A stretch of DNA of 64,000 nucleotides, taken from CAWHQZ01 sp963831645. GTDB taxonomy: Bacteria; Pseudomonadota; Alphaproteobacteria; Rhizobiales; Aestuariivirgaceae. The notes beneath the pieces are model-generated. The model saw nothing but the letters and a program-made list of their open reading frames with translations. It searched no databases and was not told the origin of the DNA. The DNA lies in contig CAWHQZ010000028.1 in NCBI GenBank assembly GCA_963831645.1, forward strand, positions 1-64,000, read 5' to 3'. Shown in pieces: positions 26,295-35,643 of this stretch (position 1 is the first letter of the stretch; each line of letters begins with the position of its first letter). The position numbers were made by a program, and so were the translations under genes.

Positions 26295-27597
26295 TCACCG
26301 AGCTGGCGCCACCGCCTCTTCCCGTTCGGGGTAAAGCCGCATGATCCAGAGCAGGAGTAACAGCCCGGGCACGGCCAGCAAGGTAGTCGATGTCCAGAAG
26401 GTGACCCAGTCGGTATGGTCGGCAAGCCAGCCGCTGCCGGATGACAGCCATGTCCGCCCCTGTGCCATGAACGAAGTGAGCAGCGCATATTGGGTAGCCG
26501 TGTAGGCGACATTGCACAGGCCGGAAAGGTAAGCCACCAAGGCCGCACCGGCAGCGCCGCCTGCCAGGTTGTCGGCTGTGATCGCCACCGTCAGGGCTGG
26601 CAGATCATGGCCCCTGACGGCGACGAAGGCGAAGGCAAGGTTGGTGAGCGCCTGCAGCAAGCCACCGGCCAACAGGGCACGAAAAACACCCCACCTGGCC
26701 ACCACCAGCCCGCCGATCAAAGCACCAAGCACGGTCATCCACACACCCCACAACTTGCTGACGGCGGCCACTTCGCTTCCCGTGAAATCCCATCTCGACA
26801 TAAAACGGGTTCGCCATTGTGCCGCCGAGCGCATCGCCGAACTTGTAGAACAGCACGAACAGCAGAATGACCACCCAACCACGGCGCTGCATGAAATCCG
26901 CGAACGGGTCGATGACTGCTTCCTTCACCCACTGAGCGTAGTCGCGAGCCGCCCGTCGTGCAGGAGCCTTCGGCTCAGGCGCCAACAGGGTGACGATGAT
27001 GGAGGCAGCCATCGCCGCAGCCAGGACGGTGAACACCAGCGGCCAGGAGAAATAGTCTGACATGGCGAGCGCGCCGGCGCCGGCGAGCAGAAGGGCAAAG
27101 CGATAGCCCGTCTGTGTCGCCGCGGCTCCCTGGCCCTGCTCGTCCTGCGGCAGGATCTCGATCCGATAGGCGTCGATCACGATGTCCTGGCTGGCGGAAA
27201 GAAACGCGATGATGATCGCCATGACGGCGGTGTTGAGGGGGGCCTGCGCCGGATCGGTCTGGCCCATCAAGAAGATGGCGATCGCGAGCAGCACCTGCGT
27301 CAGGAGCATCCAGCTTCGACGCCGTCCAAGAAGCCCCGTCAAAACGGGCAGCGGCACCTGGTCGATGATCGGCGACCATAGAAACTTGAAGCTGTACGGT
27401 GTGCCCACGAGGGCAAACAAACCGATGGTGGTCTTGTCGACTCCCACCTTGGAGAGCCAGTAGGAAAGCGTGGAAAGCGTCAACAGCAGCGGCAGGCCGG
27501 AGGCAAACCCCATCGCCAGGATGATCAGCATGCGCGGCGTCAGGTAGCTCGCGAGTGCCGAGCTCCAGTTCTTTTTGGCTGCCACCGCGTCCGTCAT
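26295..27597 (-). pseudogene. AmpG-like MFS permease, one frameshift
   Basis: A protein of about 434 residues starts at ATG 27597 (TDAVAAKKNWSSALASYLT). It has MFS membrane segments and the AmpG-like GLFALVGTPYSFKFLWSPIID and SASQDIVIDAYRIEIL motifs. At 26784-26789 an extra base interrupts VEMGF-TGSEVAAVSKLWG; the remainder (ALIGGLVVARWGVFRALLAGG, ITADNLAGGAAG) is clean to 26295. AmpG imports anhydro-muropeptides for peptidoglycan recycling. The site becomes GANTC if one base is removed. Confidence 0.8.
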
Positions 27598-27720
27598 TGC
27601 AATCCTCAGATTTATGCAGGGGATGGTAACACTTTTCGCCAGGCCCCGCCCGACACTCTTGAGTAGGAGTGCCCCACTCAATAGAAACGTAACCTCCGTT
27701 CATCAGCCGGTTCGGGTTTC

Positions 27721-28407
27721 ATGCGCGAGGCGAGCAAGGTCATCATTCCTGTCGACGCTGCCACCAAGGTTTCTGGCCTGCTGCTGGCGCCGGTCCATGC
27801 CCGGGCATGTTTTGTGATGGCTCACGGAGCGGGCGCCGGTATGACCCATCCGTTCCTGAGATCGGTAGCTGAGGGGCTCGCCCGGCGCGATGTCGCCACC
27901 CTGCGCTACCAGTTTCTGTACATGGAAAGGGGCACCCGGCGGCCGGACCCTCCAGACCTGGCCCAGTCCGTCGTCCGCGCCGTGTCGGCTGCGGCAGCGG
28001 AACACCTCCCCGCGCTGCCGCTCATCGCCGGCGGCAAGTCGTTCGGTGGCCGCATGACCTCGCATGCTCAGGCCGCCTCGCCAATCGCGGAAATCCGGGG
28101 ACTTGCGTTTCTCGGCTTCCCACTTCATCCGGCTGGCCGGCCGTCAGACGAACGTGCCAGTCATCTATTCAACGTCAAGGTCCCGATGCTGTTCCTGCAG
28201 GGTGCCCGGGACACGCTCGCCGATTTGCAACTTCTGAGACCGGTCATCCGCCGGCTTGGCGCACTCGCTACCTTGAGAGTGTTCGACGACGCCGACCACT
28301 CCTTTCACGTGCCGGCGCGCACAGGGCGCAAGGACAGCGAGGTCCTGGAGCTGATTCTGGATGCGTTCTCCGCCTGGATCGATGGCACGGTAGCGCGCGG
28401 CGTATGA
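27721..28407 (+). CDS. alpha/beta hydrolase (KANL3/Tex30-like)
   Basis: The 228-residue protein has an HG motif (MAHGAGAGMTHPF), the nucleophile Ser in GGKSFGGRM, the acid in FLQGARDTLAD and the His in DADHSFHVP. This is the dienelactone-hydrolase-like KANL3/Tex30 branch. Substrate unknown; small esterase activity is likely. It is a single gene before the sugar ABC operon. Confidence 0.85.
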   Translation: MREASKVIIPVDAATKVSGLLLAPVHARACFVMAHGAGAGMTHPFLRSVAEGLARRDVATLRYQFLYMERGTRRPDPPDLAQSVVRAVSAAAAEHLPALPLIAGGKSFGGRMTSHAQAASPIAEIRGLAFLGFPLHPAGRPSDERASHLFNVKVPMLFLQGARDTLADLQLLRPVIRRLGALATLRVFDDADHSFHVPARTGRKDSEVLELILDAFSAWIDGTVARGV

Positions 28408-28463
28408 GGGTCTCGACCGGAGCGGGACGATCCAATAACGTCGTCAAATGAAAGCAGGTGGAC

Positions 28464-29528
28464 ATGGCATCGGTTGACGTCGTCGACGTGCGCAAGTCGT
28501 TTGGCGCGCAGGAAATCATTCATGGAGTGTCGATCTCCATCCCTGACGGTGAGTTTGTGATCCTTGTCGGCCCTTCGGGTTGCGGGAAGTCGACGTTGCT
28601 GCGGATGATCGCCGGCCTCGAGCCCATCACCTCGGGCATCATCCGCATCGGCGAGCGCGTGGTCAACGATCTGCCGCCCAAGGACCGCGACATCGCCATG
28701 GTGTTCCAGAGCTACGCCCTCTATCCGCACAAGACGGTCGCCGAAAACATGGGATTCTCGCTGAAGCTCAGGCACGCGCCCAAAGCGGAGATCGAGACGC
28801 GGGTGCGCCGGGCCGCGGAAATTCTCGGCGTCGTACCTTATCTCTCCCGCTATCCGCGCCAGCTCTCGGGCGGCCAACGCCAGCGGGTGGCGATGGGCCG
28901 CGCCATCGTCCGTGATCCAAAAGTGTTCCTGTTCGACGAGCCGCTCTCCAACCTCGACGCCAAGCTCAGAGTGCAGATGCGTGCCGAGATTAAGGAGCTG
29001 CACCAGCGCCTGAAGACCACCACCGTCTACGTGACCCACGATCAGGTCGAAGCGATGACCATGGCCGACCGCATCGTCGTTCTGAACGACGGCGTGATCG
29101 AACAGGTGGGCTCGCCGCTCGAGCTATACGACCGGCCGGCCAACCTTTTCGTGGCGGGGTTCATCGGATCGCCCGCCATGAACTTCATCAAAGGCGCCGT
29201 CCGCGGCAAGGGCAAGCCGTCCTTCCTGGCCGACAGCGGTATCGCCCTTCCGCTGGCCGCGGCGCCCACCGCCGCTGCTGACCGACCCGCTATCTACGGC
29301 ATCCGGCCGGAACACTTCTCGCTCGGCGGCAACTCAGTCAAGGCGGAGGTCGCTGTCGTCGAGCCGACGGGATCGGAAACGCAGGTGTTCGCAAGACTTG
29401 GCGGGCAGAAAATCGTCGGCGTATTCCGGGAGCGGATCGATGCGCGCCCGGGACACATGCTGGCGATCGCGCCCAACCCGGCAGCGGTACATCTGTTCGA
29501 CGCCGAGACGGGGCAGCGGCTGAACTAA
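28464..29528 (+). CDS. sugar ABC transporter ATPase (MalK/UgpC type)
   Basis: The 354-residue protein has Walker A VGPSGCGKSTLLRMIAG, Q-loop MVFQSYALYPH, signature LSGGQRQRVAMGRAI, Walker B VFLFDEPLSNLD and switch His in VTHDQVEAMTMAD. A C-terminal TOBE-type regulatory domain follows (IYGIRPEHFSLGG). It is the energy subunit for the permeases and binding protein encoded downstream. ATG 28464 is preferred to the GTG six bases earlier. Confidence 0.93.
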   Translation: MASVDVVDVRKSFGAQEIIHGVSISIPDGEFVILVGPSGCGKSTLLRMIAGLEPITSGIIRIGERVVNDLPPKDRDIAMVFQSYALYPHKTVAENMGFSLKLRHAPKAEIETRVRRAAEILGVVPYLSRYPRQLSGGQRQRVAMGRAIVRDPKVFLFDEPLSNLDAKLRVQMRAEIKELHQRLKTTTVYVTHDQVEAMTMADRIVVLNDGVIEQVGSPLELYDRPANLFVAGFIGSPAMNFIKGAVRGKGKPSFLADSGIALPLAAAPTAAADRPAIYGIRPEHFSLGGNSVKAEVAVVEPTGSETQVFARLGGQKIVGVFRERIDARPGHMLAIAPNPAAVHLFDAETGQRLN

Positions 29529-29543
29529 AAGGGGCCTTGCGGC

Positions 29544-29993
29544 GTGCTCAAGTCGATCGATCCCATTCTCAACGCGGAGGTGCTGCACGCGCTGCGAGCC
29601 ATGGGCCACGGCGACGATCTTGTTCTCTGCGACACCAACTTTCCCGCCGACTCGGTGGCGCGACAGAGCGTCGTCGGACGCCTGCTGCGCCTGGACGGAG
29701 TGACCGCGGGCCGAGCCGTGCGAGCGATCCTCTCGCTGATGCCGCTCGACTCGTTCGTCGACAAGCCGGCATTGCGCATGGAAGTTGTCGGCAGGCCAGC
29801 GGAAGTGCCGCCGGTGCAGGCCGAGGTGCAGAAAGAGATCGACGCGGCGGAAGGGCGTTCGTGGCCCATGGGCTCGATCGAGCGCTTCGCCTTCTACGAG
29901 CTCGCGAAGAAGTCCTATTGCGTGATGCAGACCGGCGAACGCCGCTTCTATGGCTGTTTCGTCTTCAAAAAGGGCGTCATTCCGCCCGATTGA
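29544..29993 (+). CDS. fucU: RbsD/FucU-type sugar mutarotase
   Basis: The product of 149 residues starts at GTG 29544. ILNAEVLHALRAMGHGDDLVLCDTNFPA carries the catalytic His and Asp region of the RbsD/FucU family, and SIERFAFYELAKKSYCVMQTGERRFYG is its conserved C-terminal part. FucU interconverts anomers of L-fucose or related sugars. It lies inside an ABC sugar operon, which suggests that the imported sugar needs mutarotation, perhaps a fucose-like sugar. RbsD/FucU cannot be fully separated by eye. Confidence 0.88.
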   Translation: MLKSIDPILNAEVLHALRAMGHGDDLVLCDTNFPADSVARQSVVGRLLRLDGVTAGRAVRAILSLMPLDSFVDKPALRMEVVGRPAEVPPVQAEVQKEIDAAEGRSWPMGSIERFAFYELAKKSYCVMQTGERRFYGCFVFKKGVIPPD

Positions 29994-30059
29994 TTGACTT
30001 GCGAAAGGGCGGCTGCATACTGGCGATGAAAAACAAACACATCAGTGGGAGGTATCGCC

Positions 30060-31709
30060 ATGAGACTGAAGCAATATGACCGGTTTGTGGAAATGAACCG
30101 GCGCACCGTACTGAAGGGGGCGGCTGTCGCCTCGGCACTTGCCGCAACCGGGGGGCTTGCAACGCTGTCCGCACCTGCGCGGGCGCAGGGCGATCTCAGG
30201 GCACAGATTCTCCAGATCCCAGGCGTTGGCAAAGGCTCGCCGACCGATGCCGACTGGCAGAAGGTGGGCGAACTCTGCCTCGGCTCCACCAAAGCGACCA
30301 TCAAGGAAGGCGAGTTCAAGGGCGTCGAACTCAGCTTCATGGGGCTCAACAACCAGAACTTGCACAACCTCCTGTTCCGCGGATTTCTGAAGCCTTGGGA
30401 AGCCTACACAGGCGCCAAGATCACCTGGATCGACCTGGCGCAGGCAGACTACAACCCGCGCCTGCAGCAGGCGATCGCCACCGGGACGGTAGACTTCGAC
30501 ATCCTCGAGATGGGCGCGCCGTTCGAGGGCGACGTTTGCGGCAAGGGCCTGGCATCGGTAATGCCTGACTGGGTCAAGACGCAGATCGATATGGACGACT
30601 ACGTGGGGTACCTGAAGGCTCCGGTGGGCACCTGGGAAGGCAAGACCTACCGCATCTCGATCGACGGCGATTGCCACACCTTCAACTATCGCACCGATTA
30701 TTTCTCCGATGCCGACCTTGGCGCTGCCTGGGCAGCCGAAGGCGGCCAGGGACCATGGGGCGTGCCGAAGACCTGGCAGCAGGTGCAGGCCGTGACCAGG
30801 TTTTTGAAAGGCAAGAAGTTCAAGGGCCAGGATGCCTTTGGATACCTCGATCCGCTCAAAGGATGGGGCGGCTTCGGGTTTTATTTCCTCGGCAGCCGTG
30901 CGACCGCGTACACCAAGCACCCGGACGACAAGGCGTGGCTGTTCGACGTCGACACCATGAAGCCGCGCATCAACAACCCGGCATGGGTGCGCGCCATTCA
31001 GGACGTGATCGACACGCTGCCCTCGCAGCCAGCCGATCAACTCAACGCCGATCCAGGCACTACCGGATTCCAGCAGTTTCTCGCCGGCACGGGCTCGATG
31101 TTGTCGTGGTGGGGAGATATCGGATCGAACGCCAAGACCAATGACGCCTCGGTCATCGGCGACGTCTGCGGGTTCGATATCCTTCCTGGCTCAGACGACG
31201 TCTATAACGCCAAGACCGGTCAATGGGACAAGCTCCCCAGTCCCAACTATGCTCCCAACATGGCTTACATTGGCTGGGGAGTTTATGTCATGGCCCGGGT
31301 CGATAGCGATGCGGCCAAGCAGAAGGCGGCATGGAGCGCCGCAGCGCACCTTGGCGGGAAAGACATCTCGCTCTGGATGGCGGCCTACCCTTCGGGCTTC
31401 CAGCCCTACCGCAACAGCCACTTCAACATCCCTGAATGGGTGACGGCCGGCTACGATGAGGCGTTCATCACTTCGTATCTGAACTCGGAAGCCAACTCCT
31501 ACAACCATCCCAACGCAGCGATCGAGCCGCGCATTCCCGGCATCTTCCAGTACTACAGCGTGGCCGAGGATGAGCTGCAGAAGATCTTCGCCGGCGGATC
31601 GGACGCGCAGACGGGCGCCGACGCCATCGCCGCGGCGTGGGAGAAAATCACCGAACAGATCGGCCGCGACAAGCAGATTGCGCTCTACAAGGCCTCGCTT
31701 GGCTTGTGA
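30060..31709 (+). CDS. ABC sugar-binding protein with Tat signal
   Basis: The product of 549 residues starts at ATG 30060 after GGGAGG. NRRTVLKGAAVASALAATG is a Tat leader with APARAQG cleavage. The mature protein is a large carbohydrate-type solute-binding protein (cluster with MalE-like fold): ELSFMGLNNQNLHNLLFRG, EAYTGAKITWIDLAQADYN, and late PNMAYIGWGVYVMARVD. It is longer than the usual 400-450. It delivers the sugar to the two permeases next to it. Confidence 0.9.
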   Translation: MRLKQYDRFVEMNRRTVLKGAAVASALAATGGLATLSAPARAQGDLRAQILQIPGVGKGSPTDADWQKVGELCLGSTKATIKEGEFKGVELSFMGLNNQNLHNLLFRGFLKPWEAYTGAKITWIDLAQADYNPRLQQAIATGTVDFDILEMGAPFEGDVCGKGLASVMPDWVKTQIDMDDYVGYLKAPVGTWEGKTYRISIDGDCHTFNYRTDYFSDADLGAAWAAEGGQGPWGVPKTWQQVQAVTRFLKGKKFKGQDAFGYLDPLKGWGGFGFYFLGSRATAYTKHPDDKAWLFDVDTMKPRINNPAWVRAIQDVIDTLPSQPADQLNADPGTTGFQQFLAGTGSMLSWWGDIGSNAKTNDASVIGDVCGFDILPGSDDVYNAKTGQWDKLPSPNYAPNMAYIGWGVYVMARVDSDAAKQKAAWSAAAHLGGKDISLWMAAYPSGFQPYRNSHFNIPEWVTAGYDEAFITSYLNSEANSYNHPNAAIEPRIPGIFQYYSVAEDELQKIFAGGSDAQTGADAIAAAWEKITEQIGRDKQIALYKASLGL

Positions 31710-31718
31710 GGGAACATC

Positions 31719-31806
31719 CGTCATACCGGCGAATGCCGGTATCTCGCTTAGGGAGCCTCAACTGCGGAGAAGTCAAAGCGGGATTCCGGCTTGCGCCGGA
31801 ATGACG
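31719..31806. repeat. composite inverted-repeat element
   Basis: Two small hairpins, ATACCGGC/GCCGGTAT (31723-31742) and ATTCCGGC/GCCGGAAT (31783-31802), are bounded by CGTCAT and ATGACG so that the whole 88 bases also form one inverted repeat. This is a common type of intergenic palindrome in proteobacteria. It lies between the binding-protein and permease genes of the operon and could form a strong mRNA structure there. Confidence 0.75.
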
Positions 31807-32900
31807 AAAAAGAGTGCGCCGAGAGGGCGGTCCGGACCGGCCTAGTTAATCGGGCCAACACGGGGCGGGCGCTCATAGTTGCGGCTACGCTTGTGCTGGC
31901 TGCGGTGCTGCTCGTTCAGGCGCTGCACGCGGCCGACGCCATCGCCGCCGGTTTCGCCAACTGGCGCCCGGTGTTGTACGCCTTTGTTGTCTGGATGGTC
32001 GCCTTGGGCGCCGGACAGGTTCTGATACGCGGCGAGGCCGGGCACCGAGCGCTGTTTTTGCTGCCCGCGGCGCTGTTTACCGTCGCCATGGCGATCTTCC
32101 CGACGTTCTTCGGCCTCTATATCGCTTTCACCGACTGGAATCTCAGCTCCTTCGCGGGCCGTCGGTTCAGCGGCCTCGACAACATCAGGGCGCTCATCGG
32201 CGATCCCTACTACTGGAACGCGCTCCGCAACATGGTCTACTACGTGCTGGCCGTTCTTGTTCAATACGCGATTGCGTTCGGGCTCGCCCTGCTGCTCAAC
32301 GCAGAGATTCGGGCGCGCAAGTTCTTCCGCGTCGCGTTCCTGCTGCCCTTCATGTTGAGCCCGGTGGCGGTGAGCTGGATGGTGGGCAAATCGATCATGG
32401 AGTACCGGTTCGGCCCCGCCGCGACGCTCGCCCGCTATCTGGGCTGGGATAGCCCGGCGTTCTTCACAACGCCCTGGGTGGCGCGCCTCAGCATCATGGC
32501 AATGGATGCCTGGGTTTCCATTCCTTTCATCATGATCCTGTTGCTTGCCGGACTGCAGGCACTGCCGAAAGAGATCACCGAGGCCGCCAAGGTGGACGGC
32601 GCCACACCGTGGCAGTCGTTCTGGCAAATTACCTTTCCGCTCATGCTGCCGGTGAGCATTACGGCCGTCATCATCAGGATCATTTTCGAGCTGAAGCTCG
32701 CCGACATCGTCATCAACGTGACGGCGGGAGGTCCGGGCGGCGCTACCGACACCGTGTCGAGCTTCATCTTCCGCGAGTACCGCGACCGCTCGAACGTAGG
32801 CTACGGAACGATGCTTGCCGAATTCTATCTCGTGATCATCATCATCTTCGTGACCGTGCTGCTGAACTTGGTCAGCCGCAGGGTGCGGAACGTGACCTAG
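31791..32900 (+). CDS. ABC sugar permease (MalF type)
   Basis: A membrane protein of up to 369 residues. The core has the MalF-like segment LFLLPAALFTVAMAIFPTFFG, FTDWNLSSF and the EAA loop EITEAAKVDGATPWQSFWQITFP. Seven or eight hydrophobic segments are visible. The first in-frame start, TTG 31791, lies inside the palindromic repeat, so the real start is uncertain. The repeat may have been inserted over the original 5' end. It would pair with the MalG-type permease that follows. Confidence 0.88.
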   Translation: MRRNDEKECAERAVRTGLVNRANTGRALIVAATLVLAAVLLVQALHAADAIAAGFANWRPVLYAFVVWMVALGAGQVLIRGEAGHRALFLLPAALFTVAMAIFPTFFGLYIAFTDWNLSSFAGRRFSGLDNIRALIGDPYYWNALRNMVYYVLAVLVQYAIAFGLALLLNAEIRARKFFRVAFLLPFMLSPVAVSWMVGKSIMEYRFGPAATLARYLGWDSPAFFTTPWVARLSIMAMDAWVSIPFIMILLLAGLQALPKEITEAAKVDGATPWQSFWQITFPLMLPVSITAVIIRIIFELKLADIVINVTAGGPGGATDTVSSFIFREYRDRSNVGYGTMLAEFYLVIIIIFVTVLLNLVSRRVRNVT

Positions 32901-32910
32901 GAGCCGCGAA

Positions 32911-33837
32911 ATGAGCGCTCCTGCGACAACTGCGGAAGAAGCGCGCGACCGAAGCACCGCAAGACGGGTCCGCTTCGCTGTGAGCCGGGCATTGATCTAT
33001 GGCGCTCTCCTCCTGTGGGCGTTCATCTCGCTCTTTCCCATCTACTGGACCGTCACTACTTCGTTCAAGACCGCCGTCGATGTAATGCAAAGCCATGTCG
33101 TCCCCTGGCTCGACTTTGCTCCGGACTGGAAAGGGTGGCGTTCGCTGGGTCTCTCGCCGGATACGATCGGCTCGACCTCGACCGTGCGGGAAGAGTTTCT
33201 GAAGCGGTTCGAGAACAGCGTGCTGGTCTCGGTCGGTGCGGCGATGCTGGCGGTGGTGATCGGCTCGCCCGCCGCCTACGGGCTCAGCCGCTTCGAATAC
33301 CGGTTCGGACCCTGGCGCAACAAGGACATATCCTTCTTCTTCCTGTCGCAACTCATCCTGCCGCCGGTCGTGCTCGCCATGCCGTTTCTCGTGCTCTACA
33401 AGGAATTGGCGCTGCTCGACACCAAGGTGGGCTTGATTCTGGTCTATACGCTCACCGTCCTGCCGATCGTCATCTGGATCATGCGTGACCAGTTCGACAC
33501 CATCCCCGTCGAGCTTGAACAGGCGGCACTCGTAGACGGCTGCACCATCTGGGGCGCGTTCCTGCGCATCGTGATGCCGATCGCGCTGCCGGGGATGGTG
33601 GCGGCGTTCATTCTTTCGGTTGTACTTTGCTGGAACGAATATTTCTTCGCCGCCCTGCTCACCAGCACGGACGCCAAGACCCTGCCCGTCATGGTGGCCA
33701 GCCAGACCGGCTCACAGGGCATAAACTGGTGGTCGATGGCGGCCCTGTCGACGGCGGCAATTACGCCCCTCGTCCTGATCGGCATCTTTCTGGAACGCTT
33801 CATTGTCAAAGGCCTGACCGCAGGTGCGGTGAAATAG
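32911..33837 (+). CDS. ABC sugar permease (MalG type)
   Basis: The 308-residue protein has MalG-like features: ALLLWAFISLFPIYWTVTTSFK at the start, LVYTLTVLPIVIWIMRDQFD, and the EAA loop VELEQAALVDGCTIWGAFLRIVMPIALPG. Six membrane segments are predicted. It starts 10 bases after the preceding permease stop and completes the importer ATPase-FucU-binding protein-two permeases. Confidence 0.92.
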   Translation: MSAPATTAEEARDRSTARRVRFAVSRALIYGALLLWAFISLFPIYWTVTTSFKTAVDVMQSHVVPWLDFAPDWKGWRSLGLSPDTIGSTSTVREEFLKRFENSVLVSVGAAMLAVVIGSPAAYGLSRFEYRFGPWRNKDISFFFLSQLILPPVVLAMPFLVLYKELALLDTKVGLILVYTLTVLPIVIWIMRDQFDTIPVELEQAALVDGCTIWGAFLRIVMPIALPGMVAAFILSVVLCWNEYFFAALLTSTDAKTLPVMVASQTGSQGINWWSMAALSTAAITPLVLIGIFLERFIVKGLTAGAVK

Positions 33838-33846
33838 GCCCCACGC

Positions 33847-34569
33847 TCAGCCTTCCAGCTGACGGCTATGGGCAGACACCATGTCGGCGAGGCTGGTGAA
33901 GCGGAAATCGTGCCTGGGCGCCCGCTCAGGGCTCATGGTGGCGCCGAACCCTTCCCTGCCGTGCCGGCGCCAGATCCAGCAGGAGGCAAGCCCGAGTTCA
34001 TTGGCGGGCGCATGATCGTGGAACAGGCTTTCCGCCGTATGGAGAATGCCCCGCTTGTCAATCCCGAGGCCCGCAAGCTTTTCCAGCATGTATTCGAAAT
34101 TTCGCCGGCTCGGTTTGTAGGAGCCGATATCCTCGGCTGTGAAAATCGCGTCGAATTCAACCTTCAACTTCCTGGCAGAATGGGAAAAGCTCAGGTTGTC
34201 GACGTTAGACAGAATGACGAGTTTGTAGTGATTTCTCAGGTAACGAAGGGCGGCAACCGTATCGGCGAAGGCCGGCCATTTCCTCACCGAGTTTCCATAG
34301 GCGAGGCACTGCGCCCAGGAATGCGCCACGCCCCATTCCTCAGCGAGGCGCTTGTAGACCACGGCCAGCAAATCACTGTAGCGCATCGCCGGAGTGAAGC
34401 GCTGCTGAGCGGACTCGTGGCGGGCATGCGCCTCGAGGATTGCGTCGCGGGTGAGATGACGGCCGGCTCTGCCGGTCAACGGCTTGAGGGCGGCGATGAT
34501 GCCACTCTCCCAATCAATCAAGGTGCCGTAGCAGTCAAAGGTGAGTACTTTGAAGTCTGTGAGCCGCAT
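33847..34569 (-). CDS. haloacid dehalogenase type II-like hydrolase
   Basis: The 240-residue product starts at ATG 34569. Its catalytic motif I is TFDCYGTLIDWESG with the nucleophile Asp. Motif II is VILSNVD, motif III includes EDIGSYKPSRRNFEYML, and a late motif IV-like region is HTAESLFHDHAPANE. This is the L-2-haloacid dehalogenase branch, although many members are phosphatases. It converges on the sugar operon, with stop codons nine bases apart. Confidence 0.88.
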   Translation of the reverse strand: MRLTDFKVLTFDCYGTLIDWESGIIAALKPLTGRAGRHLTRDAILEAHARHESAQQRFTPAMRYSDLLAVVYKRLAEEWGVAHSWAQCLAYGNSVRKWPAFADTVAALRYLRNHYKLVILSNVDNLSFSHSARKLKVEFDAIFTAEDIGSYKPSRRNFEYMLEKLAGLGIDKRGILHTAESLFHDHAPANELGLASCWIWRRHGREGFGATMSPERAPRHDFRFTSLADMVSAHSRQLEG

Positions 34570-34583
34570 CGACCTTGCCCTCA

Positions 34584-34630
34584 GTTGCAACGCGATGCGA
34601 AATTATAGTTTCAGGTTGCGTGCGAAGAAA
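34584..34630. repeat. direct repeat, left copy (flanking pxp-MFS segment)
   Basis: This copy of about 47 bases contains GCGAAATTATAGTTTCAGG and ends in GCGTGCGAAGAAA. A second copy with two one-base gaps and a few mismatches is at 38870-38914. They bracket the pxpABC genes and the MFS gene. Confidence 0.65.
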
Positions 34631-34866
34631 CGCCGGATACGCCGCTTCGGCACGCCCCATTGGCGTTGCCAGACCTTACCCCAAGCGCGCAAGGAAAGTC
34701 GGTCGGCGTCCTTCGGCTCCGGCTGCTTTTCGATGGTAAGCAGACCTTGCCGCCGCTCAGATGGCTGGCATTCACAATCGTGCCGCGGAAATGTTGCGCG
34801 ATAAGGCCTTCAAACCCGCCTGCGCCCGGTGCATCATCGATCGTCCGCATCTGACCACGAGCCCCA

Positions 34867-35631
34867 ATGCCATCGATCGATCTCAATTCCGATCTCGCCG
34901 AAGGCTATGGCACCTACCGCCTCACGGCGGACGAGGAATTGCTCGACATCGTCTCATCGGCGAACGTCGCCTGCGGCCTTCACGCCGGCGATCCGGAGAT
35001 CATGGCGCGCACCTTTCGCCTGGCCAAGGATAAAGGCGTCGCGATCGGCGCACATCCAGGTTTTCCGGACCTTTGGGGTTTTGGACGCCGGCGCATTCCC
35101 GTCTCGCTTGGCGAGATCGAGCGGCTGATCGCTTATCAGGTCGGCGCCGCCCAGGCGCTCGCAGCTTACGCTGGCCATCGCATTTCTCATGTGAAAGCGC
35201 ACGGCGCGCTCGGCAATATGGCCGAGGAGGAGCGCGATGTGGCGGACGCCGTGGCGCGCGCCGTGCGCGCTGTCGATCGCGATCTCGCGATCCTGGCGGG
35301 ACCGTTGGGCGCGCAGACGCCGGCGACGACGAAAGCGGGTCTAAGGGCGGTCGCCGAGATCTTCGCCGATCGCGGCTATACCGATGAGGGGCTGCTCATC
35401 CCGCGCGGGAAGCCCGGCGCAATGATCCTTGACGCAGACGAAGCCGCCGAGCGGATCATAGCCATGGTCGGACAGGGAGCCGTCATCACCGCATCGGGGC
35501 GGCGAATACCAACGGCGATCGAGTTGGTCTGCGTGCATGGCGATTTAGCGCATGCGGTTGCGACGGCGAAAACCTTGCGCGCGCGCCTGGAAGCGGCGGG
35601 CTTCGTCATTGCGCCTTTTGCAATGAGCTGA
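34867..35631 (+). CDS. pxpA: 5-oxoprolinase subunit A (LamB/YcsF family)
   Basis: The 254-residue protein has the LamB/YcsF family start SIDLNSDLAEGYGTY, then VACGLHAGDPEIMARTF with metal-binding His, and GVAIGAHPGFPDLWGFGRR. HVKAHGALGNMA and the C-terminal ELVCVHGD (ICVHGD in relatives) are further family motifs. PxpA works with PxpB and PxpC to hydrolyse 5-oxoproline to glutamate with ATP. It heads a three-gene operon in the order A-B-C. Confidence 0.93.
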   Translation: MPSIDLNSDLAEGYGTYRLTADEELLDIVSSANVACGLHAGDPEIMARTFRLAKDKGVAIGAHPGFPDLWGFGRRRIPVSLGEIERLIAYQVGAAQALAAYAGHRISHVKAHGALGNMAEEERDVADAVARAVRAVDRDLAILAGPLGAQTPATTKAGLRAVAEIFADRGYTDEGLLIPRGKPGAMILDADEAAERIIAMVGQGAVITASGRRIPTAIELVCVHGDLAHAVATAKTLRARLEAAGFVIAPFAMS

Positions 35632-35643
35632 GCGCAGGGCGCG

